Of a stretch of 64,000 nt of DNA, positions 1 to 6,621 are shown piece by piece. Source of the stretch: Flavobacterium succinicans (GTDB lineage: Bacteria > Bacteroidota > Bacteroidia > Flavobacteriales > Flavobacteriaceae); contig NZ_JMTM01000035.1 in the NCBI RefSeq assembly GCF_001662485.1, forward strand, positions 327,219 through 391,218, in the 5' to 3' direction. Every line of letters begins with the position of its first letter. Within the stretch, counting starts at the first letter, position 1. Position numbers and translations under genes: made by a program. The notes under the pieces were generated by a model. That model had not been told where the DNA came from. It searched no databases and saw only the letters and a list, made by a program, of their open reading frames with translations.

Positions 1-1
1 A

Positions 2-1144
2 CCTAGAGCTATGGAAGGACCAACACCCTCGAGTGCTATTTTTTATGGTTCGTTATCTGTACATTTAGGTATTTTCTTAATGCTCAGAACCTATCCTTTC
101 TGGGAACACCAAATCATTGTAAGAGTCGCCATTGGTATCATGGGATTGACCACTAGTGTAATCGCATCCATGATTGGTAAAGTACAATCGAATGTGAAAA
201 GTCAAATCGCTTACAGCTCTATTTCGCAGATTGGATTAATTTTCATCGAAATTGCTTTAGGATTAGACAATCTAGCTTTACTACATTTTACTGGAAATGC
301 ATTATTGCGTACTTATCAATTACTGGTATCTCCATCAGTAGTAAGTTACTTAATTCGTGATCAGTTTTATAATTTCGTTCCTATGCAAGAGAAAACCAAC
401 CCTTGGCTTTCAAAACGTGTACGTAATTCTTTATACGTGCTTAGTTTAAATGAATTTAATGTAGAAAATATTCAAAGTGCTTTTTTATGGAGACCTTTGC
501 GTGCTTTGGGGAAATCATTAGATTTTCTAAATTTAAATAGCGTCTATCTTATCTTCTTACCGCTTTATTCAGTAGGAGCATTACTATATATTTTCCAAGA
601 GAGTATCCCACCTGAAGTAATAAATAGCATTCCGAACTTATTTGCTTTTTTTGGTTTTGTCTTTGTATTAAAATCATTTTCAGAGCGTAAGTCCCCATTT
701 TTGGCTTGGACGTTAATTGTTTTGAGTCATTATTGGATTGCTATGGCTATTCTTTTCAACGAAAAAGTAACGGCAAGCGAACTCATTATGTACCTAGCAG
801 GAATTACCATTTCTGGAATCATAGGTTATGTCTCTTTATTACAACTCAAGAAATTAGAAAAACGCATCTTGATTAACCAATACTTGGGCCATGCTTATGA
901 TCACCCAATATTTGCGCTGTTCTTTTTGATTGCTGCACTAGGCGTTACTGGATTTCCAATCACTTCTACTTTTATAGGTGAAGATCTCTTATTTAGTCAT
1001 ATTGAAAGCAATCAATACCTATTAGCATTTCTTATTTCTTCTTGTTTTGTAGTTTCTGGAATTGCTGGTATACGCATTTATGCTAGACTATTCTTGGGCC
1101 CTCACGTAAAGACCAATCACGAATTACCATATAAATCAGCTTAG
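2..1144 (+). CDS. NuoL/DabB-like proton-translocating membrane subunit, 5' truncated
   Basis: The reading frame is open to the window edge, and the residues PRAMEGPTPSSA match the NuoL/MrpA-type channel motif that normally reads PxAMEGPTPVSA. About 380 residues are visible; the family start lies outside the window. Many hydrophobic segments follow, and FGKVQ-type residues appear as MIGKVQSNVKSQIAYSSISQ, a conserved lysine-bearing helix of the proton-channel family. It stands 31 bp ahead of a SulP transporter and not next to nuoM or nuoN. That context suggests the DabB role, a proton channel that powers the DabA (DUF2309) inorganic-carbon subunit, but DabA is not visible here. The family call is secure; the DabB role is inferred. 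Confidence 0.82.
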   Translation, partial: PRAMEGPTPSSAIFYGSLSVHLGIFLMLRTYPFWEHQIIVRVAIGIMGLTTSVIASMIGKVQSNVKSQIAYSSISQIGLIFIEIALGLDNLALLHFTGNALLRTYQLLVSPSVVSYLIRDQFYNFVPMQEKTNPWLSKRVRNSLYVLSLNEFNVENIQSAFLWRPLRALGKSLDFLNLNSVYLIFLPLYSVGALLYIFQESIPPEVINSIPNLFAFFGFVFVLKSFSERKSPFLAWTLIVLSHYWIAMAILFNEKVTASELIMYLAGITISGIIGYVSLLQLKKLEKRILINQYLGHAYDHPIFALFFLIAALGVTGFPITSTFIGEDLLFSHIESNQYLLAFLISSCFVVSGIAGIRIYARLFLGPHVKTNHELPYKSA

Positions 1145-1175
1145 CCTAATTTTAACCAACTTAATTATCAAAAGA

Positions 1176-2777
1176 ATGTCATTAAAAAATAAACTAAATA
1201 TACCTGCTGATGGACTTGCAGGATTAAAAGAAAACTTCAAAACAGACGCCATTTCAGGTTTCATTGTATTTTTATTAGCATTACCGCTAAGTTTAGGTAT
1301 TGCCAAAGCCTCTGAATTCCCTCCTATCATGGGACTTTTAACTGCCATAATTGGAGGGTTAGTAGTTAGTTTGATGATGGGCTCAAAATTGACCATCAAA
1401 GGACCAGCTGCTGGACTTATTGTAATTGTTGCTGGTGCTGTGGCTGAATTTGGTCAAGGAGACCCAGTCTTAGGCTGGAAACTTGCACTAGGCGCTATGG
1501 CTGTTGCTGGCGTAATTCAAATCCTTTTTGGTATTTTAAAACTAGGTAAACTAGCCGATTTCTTCCCGCTTTCCGCTATACACGGGATGCTTGCCGCTAT
1601 TGGTATTATCATTATAGCCAAACAATTCCCTGTCTTGCTTAATGACGATCCAAGTTTAGCCAAAGGAAAAGGCCCTTTAGAATTGATTGCCAACATTCCA
1701 AATTTTATCATGAATTTGGATCCAAAAGCAACATTAATTGGAATTGTAAGTTTAACCATAATGTTAGGGTGGCCATTTATCAAAAACAAAACAATCAAAA
1801 TGATTCCTGCTCCTTTGGTGGTATTGCTTTTTGCTATTCCATGTGAATTGTTTATGCATTTCAAAGAAACTGAACCTGCTTATGCCCTAGTAAAAATTGG
1901 AAGTTTAGTAGACAACCTTCATGTTAATGTAAGCTTCGATGGTTTTACTCAAACGGGTTTATTTATCAAGTATGTAATCATGTTTGCGTTAGTTGGTACC
2001 ATTGAATCTTTACTTACTGTAAAAGCAATTGATTTGATGGATCCTTTCAAACGAAAATCAAATATGAATCAAGATTTGATTGCTGTAGGGGTTGGAAATA
2101 CCATTGCAGCTATTTTTGGTGGTTTACCAATGATTTCTGAAGTAGCTCGTTCTTCTTCCAACGTAAACAATGGAGCAAAAACTCGTTGGGCCAACTTTTT
2201 CCATGGTTTCTTTATCTTGATTTTTGTGCTTTTGGCAGCTCCTATTTTAGAGTTGATTCCAAATGCAGCATTAGCTGCAATGTTGATTACTGTAGGAATC
2301 AAATTAACGCATCCAAGAGAGTTTATCCATACCTTAAACATTGGAAAAGAACAATTGGCTATTTTCTTAATTACTATTTTCTTTACTCTTCATGAAGATT
2401 TACTAGTAGGTATTGCAGCAGGGATTTTATTAAAAATCTTCTTCCACTTAATTCATGGTGCTCCAATTAGTTCTTTATTCAAAGCTACTGCATTGGTTTC
2501 ATCAAATGGGAATGAGTATCTAGTCGAGGTAGAAAAGTCGGCTATTTTTAGTAACTTTTTGGGAATTAAAAGTAGATTAGATGCACTACCATCAGCCATG
2601 AATGTAACCATCGATTTTACAAAAACAAAACTAGTAGATCACTCGGTTATGGAAAACCTTCATCATTTTGAAAACGAATATGTTGCCAAAGGTGGAAAAG
2701 TAACCATAATTGGTTTAGATAATCATATCACTTTCTCTGATCACAAATTGTCTTCAAGAATGAAAGGTCAAAAATAA
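1176..2777 (+). CDS. SulP family inorganic anion transporter with STAS domain
   Basis: The 533-residue protein has the sulfate-permease core: an N-terminal stretch FKTDAISGFIVFLLALPLSLG, the GLLTAIIGGLVVSLMMG segment, about ten to twelve membrane helices, and IAAIFGGLPMISEVARSSSN in the second half of the core. The C-terminal 100 residues read as a STAS domain with VTIDFTKTKLVDHSVMENL. SulP proteins move sulfate, bicarbonate or other anions. Its place 31 bp after a NuoL/DabB-like gene favours bicarbonate, as in Bacteroidota loci pairing SulP with DAB components or carbonic anhydrase; the substrate is inferred. It is probably co-transcribed with the upstream gene. Confidence 0.9.
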   Translation: MSLKNKLNIPADGLAGLKENFKTDAISGFIVFLLALPLSLGIAKASEFPPIMGLLTAIIGGLVVSLMMGSKLTIKGPAAGLIVIVAGAVAEFGQGDPVLGWKLALGAMAVAGVIQILFGILKLGKLADFFPLSAIHGMLAAIGIIIIAKQFPVLLNDDPSLAKGKGPLELIANIPNFIMNLDPKATLIGIVSLTIMLGWPFIKNKTIKMIPAPLVVLLFAIPCELFMHFKETEPAYALVKIGSLVDNLHVNVSFDGFTQTGLFIKYVIMFALVGTIESLLTVKAIDLMDPFKRKSNMNQDLIAVGVGNTIAAIFGGLPMISEVARSSSNVNNGAKTRWANFFHGFFILIFVLLAAPILELIPNAALAAMLITVGIKLTHPREFIHTLNIGKEQLAIFLITIFFTLHEDLLVGIAAGILLKIFFHLIHGAPISSLFKATALVSSNGNEYLVEVEKSAIFSNFLGIKSRLDALPSAMNVTIDFTKTKLVDHSVMENLHHFENEYVAKGGKVTIIGLDNHITFSDHKLSSRMKGQK

Positions 2778-2805
2778 TTGTATTAAGTCGTTTGATTTTA
2801 GTTAG

Positions 2806-2858
2806 GGTTGCGATTGTACTTCCCGCAAGAAAATTCTTGTGGGAGTACTAGTCGCGTT
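2806..2858. repeat. Long imperfect hairpin after the SulP gene
   Basis: Arms at about 2810-2831 and 2834-2855 pair imperfectly with several GU pairs and bulges: CCGCAAGAA faces TTCTTGTGGG, GTACT faces AGTAC, and GCGA faces TCGC. No strong T tract follows, so it is not a standard terminator. It may protect the 3' end of the SulP message or be a degenerate palindromic repeat. Confidence 0.45.
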
Positions 2859-2895
2859 CCTATATTCAAGTTACATCTTCACTTTATAAAACAAA

Positions 2896-3660
2896 ATGAA
2901 AAAAAAAATAATATTTCCAATACTATTACTCTTCCTTTTCTTGATCTTTACAAAAGCTTCTGCCCAAGTAAAATCGCAGAATAATGACATTTGGTTCCAT
3001 TATTTTGGAAAAAACATGATTACCAAAAAGACCTCAGTTTCGTTTGAAGCCGTAATGCGCTATGCTAATGGTTTTAGCGAAAAACAACAATGGTTTGTTC
3101 GTCCATCTGTAGATTACCAGTTTACCAAGAGATTCATGGGAAGCCTTGGTTACTCGCACTATAACACCTATTCTTATGGTGATCCTGCGATGAACAAAAT
3201 TAGCATTCCCGAAAATCATGTTTGGATACAAGGTACTTACACCATTGTTTCTGGGGATTTTAAATTTGTCAATCGTTTACGAGATGAATTTAGATATGTT
3301 GGCGTTGCGGTTGGACAAAAAGACCCCGCAACAGACCAAACAGAATATTCTATAGACCATTATGATTACAGAAACCGACTTCGTTATCTTTTCTTAGCCA
3401 ACTATAATTTGACCAAAAAAGACGGCAAAGTAAAACTCTTTACTTTTGTTGGTGATGAAGTTTTTATGAATATTGGCAGTAATGCTGGGGCAACCTTTTT
3501 AAATCAAAATAGAATTATTGGCGGTTTTGGCTACAATATCAATACGCATCATCAAATTCAGTTATCCTATATTCATCAACATATTTGGAATTATAAGAAT
3601 ACGATTCAAGAAGATAATCCAACCTTGAGAATATCTTACATTACTAATTTTAACTTATAA
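2896..3660 (+). CDS. DUF2490 family outer-membrane protein
   Basis: The 254-residue protein starts with a clear signal peptide ending in ASAQ, then shows alternating aromatic beta strands typical of a small outer-membrane barrel. Phrases such as WFHYFGKNMITKKTSVSFEAVMRYA, QWFVRPSVDYQFT, RLRDEFRY and the end LRISYITNFNL are those of the DUF2490 family. Function is not established for the family. It lies 118 bp after the SulP gene with a hairpin between, so it may be a separate unit. The family call rests on recognition of strand pattern and conserved WxR/RxRxE residues. Confidence 0.75.
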   Translation: MKKKIIFPILLLFLFLIFTKASAQVKSQNNDIWFHYFGKNMITKKTSVSFEAVMRYANGFSEKQQWFVRPSVDYQFTKRFMGSLGYSHYNTYSYGDPAMNKISIPENHVWIQGTYTIVSGDFKFVNRLRDEFRYVGVAVGQKDPATDQTEYSIDHYDYRNRLRYLFLANYNLTKKDGKVKLFTFVGDEVFMNIGSNAGATFLNQNRIIGGFGYNINTHHQIQLSYIHQHIWNYKNTIQEDNPTLRISYITNFNL

Positions 3661-3741
3661 TGGCTGTTATTTAAATTCGTTCTTTTTTTTCATCAACTAA
3701 AAAGTTGATACCTTTGAACCAATAACTTTTAAACAATAACC

Positions 3742-4137
3742 ATGAAATCTTTAAAATTCTTAGCTGTTTTGTTCTTCTTTTTAGTCGTTTCCAATTTGTC
3801 TGCACAAACTACTTTTGAAAAATGGCCTGCTATCAAAACCTTTCACGGGGTAATGTCACAAACTTTTCATCCTGCAGAAGAAGGTGATTTGAATCCAATT
3901 AAAACGCGTTCTGAAGAAATGGTTCAAAAAGCTGATGCATTGTCAAAAGAAGCGATCCCAGCCGAATTCAAAACACCAGCAATCTTAGCTTCCATCAAAA
4001 AATTACAAGAAGGTGCCAAAGGCTTGGACAAACTAGTAAAAGCCAAAGGTTCAGACGAAGCTACCCTAAAATCATTGACTGCCTTGCACGATGTATTCCA
4101 TGAAATTGTAGGTTTGTGCTCTGAAGAGAAACACTAA
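3742..4137 (+). CDS. Exported small helical protein of unknown function
   Basis: This 131-residue protein has a signal peptide (MKSLKFLAVLFFFLVVSNLSAQ) followed by a wholly helical mature part of about 110 residues with conserved-looking ends FHGVMSQTFHPAEEGDL and LHDVFHEIVGLC. The size and histidine pattern recall cytochrome c'-like or cytochrome b562-like four-helix bundles, but there is no CxxCH haem motif, so that is only a fold guess. It is followed by a good terminator. I do not recognise a named family. Confidence 0.6.
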   Translation: MKSLKFLAVLFFFLVVSNLSAQTTFEKWPAIKTFHGVMSQTFHPAEEGDLNPIKTRSEEMVQKADALSKEAIPAEFKTPAILASIKKLQEGAKGLDKLVKAKGSDEATLKSLTALHDVFHEIVGLCSEEKH

Positions 4138-4158
4138 AACTTCAATTTTAATCATAGT

Positions 4159-4188
4159 AAAAGCTGTCTGTTATGGACAGCTTTTTTT
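4159..4188 (+). terminator. Rho-independent terminator
   Basis: A perfect 10-bp stem (AAAAGCTGTC with GACAGCTTTT) and a 7-nt loop run into a T tract. It ends the unit of the exported helical protein. Confidence 0.85.
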
Positions 4189-4261
4189 GTTTGCGCAGCT
4201 TTTGAAAATAAAATCTTTTCAACAAAATAAGATTGCAAAATGGTTTTCCAAAATTAAGTTT

Positions 4262-4269
4262 TACCTTTG
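4262..4269 (+). promoter_or_regulatory. -7 box (TACCTTTG) that fixes the next start
   Basis: TACCTTTG matches the Bacteroidota -7 element TAnnTTTG. Transcription would begin near 4275, which rules out the upstream in-frame TTG at 4233 and supports ATG at 4293. No good -33 TTG stands at the usual distance; the nearest is 26 bp upstream. Confidence 0.55.
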
Positions 4270-4292
4270 GCGTTTCAACAAAAACAAAAATT

Positions 4293-4832
4293 ATGGTTTA
4301 TAAATTTAGAGTTATTCTAGATGCCGAAGAAGACATTTTTAGAGACATAGCAATACGTTCTGACGATACTTTAGAAGATTTACACAACGCTATTTTTAAT
4401 GCATTTGGCTTTGATGGTATGGAGGTAGCTTCCTTTTATACCTGTGATGAAACTTGGAATCAAGAAGATGAAATTCCTTTGTTTGATACGGGTGATGTTC
4501 CTGGCGAACAACGCACCATGAGCGATTACGCTTTATCTGATATCCTTGATGAAGCCAATACCAAAATCATCTATGTGTACGATTTCATCAACATGTGGAC
4601 GTTCTTGGTTGAATTAGCCGCTATAGAAGAACCAGTTGCTGGTGGTACCTATCCAGAAACCTTATTCTCTCACGGTATTATGCCTGCAGAAGCCGGTGAA
4701 AAAAACTTTGAAGCCGATATGAATGACGACATCTACGGCGAATTCGAAGACGATCTTGACGAAGACGACCTAGATATGTTTAGCGGTGACGATAGCTTCG
4801 AAGACTACGGTTTCGAGGAGAATTGGAACTAA
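4293..4832 (+). CDS. Plasmid pRiA4b ORF-3-like protein (PF07929 family)
   Basis: The 179-residue protein begins MVYKFRVILDAEEDIFRDIAI and continues DDTLEDLHNAIFNAFGFDG, the conserved start of the pRiA4b ORF-3/TnpR-like family, then has the aromatic FYTCDETW and the KIIYVYDF.NMW segments. The C-terminal 45 residues are a highly acidic tail rich in Asp and Glu. The family is widespread, often on chromosomes, and lacks an assigned activity; no transposase is near. The start was chosen from the -7 box just upstream. Family call confident, function unknown. Confidence 0.85.
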   Translation: MVYKFRVILDAEEDIFRDIAIRSDDTLEDLHNAIFNAFGFDGMEVASFYTCDETWNQEDEIPLFDTGDVPGEQRTMSDYALSDILDEANTKIIYVYDFINMWTFLVELAAIEEPVAGGTYPETLFSHGIMPAEAGEKNFEADMNDDIYGEFEDDLDEDDLDMFSGDDSFEDYGFEENWN

Positions 4833-4852
4833 GAGCTTAATAGTGGTATAGA

Positions 4853-4895
4853 AGTTTAATGTTGTTTAAAATTGTTTAAAGGTTTAAGATTGTTA
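4853..4895. repeat. Degenerate GTTTAA array, left flank of the four-helix-bundle gene
   Basis: Four perfect GTTTAA words and one variant occur in about 40 bp. Read on the other strand they match the TTAAAC array that follows the gene at 5329-5437, so the two arrays form inverted flanks. Confidence 0.8.
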
Positions 4896-4914
4896 AAAGC
4901 TAAAACTACCTAGT

Positions 4915-5334
4915 ATGGCTACTATAAAAAGATTTGAAGATTTAGAAATTTGGCAAGACGCTAGAAGACTTTCAAAAGAAATCATTTTTATAGCTAAAAA
5001 TACCGATTTAAACAAAGATTTTAAATTTAATGCTCAAATAAAAGACTCCTCGGGATCTGTTATGGATAACATTGCCGAAGGATTTGAAAGAAATGGGAAC
5101 ATAGAATTTCGTCAATTTCTGTCAATAGCAAAAGGATCTGCCGGAGAGACTCGCTCTCAATTGTATAGAATATTTGACAATGATTATATTAATGAAGAAA
5201 AATTAAACTATTTAGTCATTGAATATGAAAAATTGAGTGTTAAAATCCATAATTTCATCACATACCTAAACAAAAAAGACTTTAAAGGAACAAAATTCAT
5301 AGGCGAACATGCCCAGAACCAAAATAAACTTTAA
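4915..5334 (+). CDS. Four-helix-bundle protein (23S rRNA intervening-sequence/S23 family, Avd-like fold)
   Basis: The 139-residue protein has the family opening FEDLEIWQDARRLSKEI, the central GSVMDNIAEGFER and RQFLSIAKGSAGETRSQL, and a final long helix. These are hallmarks of PF05635, which includes proteins encoded in 23S rRNA intervening sequences and is related to the bAvd accessory protein of diversity-generating retroelements. No reverse transcriptase or variable repeat is near. The gene is bracketed by inverted degenerate TTAAAC arrays, the downstream one starting within its last codons, which suggests gene and arrays move or are kept together (inference). Its biochemical role is unknown. 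Confidence 0.92.
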   Translation: MATIKRFEDLEIWQDARRLSKEIIFIAKNTDLNKDFKFNAQIKDSSGSVMDNIAEGFERNGNIEFRQFLSIAKGSAGETRSQLYRIFDNDYINEEKLNYLVIEYEKLSVKIHNFITYLNKKDFKGTKFIGEHAQNQNKL

Positions 5335-5437
5335 ACTATTAAACCCCTTTAAACGTTAAACAATTTTAAACCTTTAAACAACTTTAAACACTTAAACAAC
5401 ATTAAACAATTTCAAACTTTTAAACAACTTTAAACCT
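5329..5437. repeat. Degenerate TTAAAC array, right flank of the four-helix-bundle gene
   Basis: Eleven perfect TTAAAC words and one TTCAAAC-type variant occur in about 109 bp, spaced mostly 8 to 11 bp apart. It overlaps the stop region of the four-helix-bundle gene and ends just before the next gene. It is the inverted counterpart of the array at 4853-4895, and the same unit appears inside the radical SAM gene near 30.5 kb. Confidence 0.88.
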
Positions 5438-5450
5438 TCATACTTCCTTA

Positions 5451-6509
5451 ATGATCAACTTATTCAACACCCACATCGAAACGCTTTCCATACATCGTGT
5501 TGGAAACAAGAGTCGTAATGAAGCGATCTTCTTATCAGAACAACCTTTTAACCTCAACGATGAAATTGTTCCGTTGATTAAAGAATTCTTCTTAAAACCT
5601 TTTAGAGAAAAAGAAGAAAATTACTTTCAATTTGCACACGAAGTAGATTTGGATTACAACGACATGTTCAAATTTGCCACTCAAATTTTTGATAATCCAA
5701 ACAATCTTCACGAAGTTTCTAAACAAATTACCCAACACTTGTTCGAGCAATCCAATCATCCGCACATCAAGAATGGCGAGGTGTATGTGGCGCACTTGAC
5801 GAATGTTTCGATAGACAATAACATAGTAGATGCGATTGGTGTTTTTAAAAGCGAAATCCAATCCGACTTTTTACAATTTGAGGAAAAAGAAACGCACTTG
5901 GAGATGATTCTACAACACGGCGTGAGCTTGAACAAACTCGACAAAGGTTGTTTGATTTTCAACCACAAAAAAGAAGAAGGCTACAAAATATTAACCGTAG
6001 ACAGCAACCGTTATGATGCGCGCTACTGGTTGGAGCATTTCTTGTCTGTAGATGCTTTTGAGGACGAAAACTTCATCACCAAAAAGTATTTGAAATTTTG
6101 TCAAAACTTTGCCAAAGATGTTGTTTTTCCTGCCGAAGACAAAAAAGAAGAAGTGATGTTCATGAACCGCTCGGTGAATTATTTTGCTAAAAATGACCAA
6201 TTTGAAGAATCGAATTTCTTGAACGAGGTTATTGATAATCCCGATTTGATTCCTGAATTCAAAAACTATAAAGTTGACAAAGGAGAAAAATATAGCATCG
6301 AAGATGTGACCTCCTTCCCTATTGCCAATGCTGCCGTTTCAGACGCTAGAAAATCCATCAAAAACGTGATTAATCTGGATACGCATATCCAAATCAAAAT
6401 GGATTTTATCAATCCAGAAAGTGCCGAAAAATTTGTAGAAAAAGGCTGGGACGAAGAAAAACAAATGTATTACTACTTAGTATATTTCAACAAAGAAGAG
6501 AAAAACTAG
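5451..6509 (+). CDS. Nucleoid-associated protein, NdpA/YejK family
   Basis: The 352-residue protein matches the 37-kDa nucleoid-associated protein family (PF04245). It has an N-terminal IETLSIHRVGNK segment, a central domain with VSIDNNIVDAIGVFKSE and LDKGCLIFN, then YWLEHFLSVDAFEDENFITKKYLKFCQNFAKDVV and a final beta-rich region with HIQIKMDF. Members bind DNA or the nucleoid; some are near mobile or defence genes, others are chromosomal housekeeping. Length is normal and the gene appears intact. It starts just after the TTAAAC array and ends in a strong terminator, so it is a single-gene unit or is co-transcribed with the four-helix-bundle gene. Confidence 0.85.
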   Translation: MINLFNTHIETLSIHRVGNKSRNEAIFLSEQPFNLNDEIVPLIKEFFLKPFREKEENYFQFAHEVDLDYNDMFKFATQIFDNPNNLHEVSKQITQHLFEQSNHPHIKNGEVYVAHLTNVSIDNNIVDAIGVFKSEIQSDFLQFEEKETHLEMILQHGVSLNKLDKGCLIFNHKKEEGYKILTVDSNRYDARYWLEHFLSVDAFEDENFITKKYLKFCQNFAKDVVFPAEDKKEEVMFMNRSVNYFAKNDQFEESNFLNEVIDNPDLIPEFKNYKVDKGEKYSIEDVTSFPIANAAVSDARKSIKNVINLDTHIQIKMDFINPESAEKFVEKGWDEEKQMYYYLVYFNKEEKN

Positions 6510-6534
6510 ATTTTTTTCAGACTTCAAAAGTACT

Positions 6535-6570
6535 ATCCTCAATTGCCCCGTGCAGTTGAGGATTTTTTTT
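6535..6570 (+). terminator. Rho-independent terminator
   Basis: An 11-bp stem (ATCCTCAATTG with CAGTTGAGGAT, one GU pair) and a 7-nt loop are followed by eight T. The T tract also supplies the -33 element of the next promoter. Confidence 0.9.
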
Positions 6571-6602
6571 GAGCCATAGCACACAAAGATTGCGTAAATT
6601 TG
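6569..6602 (+). promoter_or_regulatory. Promoter of the GAF protein gene
   Basis: A TTG at 6569-6571 (within the terminator T tract) and TAAATTTG at 6595-6602 are 23 bp apart. Transcription should start close to 6608, 14 bp ahead of the ATG at 6622. Confidence 0.6.
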
Positions 6603-6621
6603 CATTCTTAAGCCTAAGCAA

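Noticed and set aside
5329..5437. Possible CRISPR array
   Set aside because: The units are 6-10 bp with spacers of a few bases, no unique spacers and no cas genes. It is a word array, not CRISPR.
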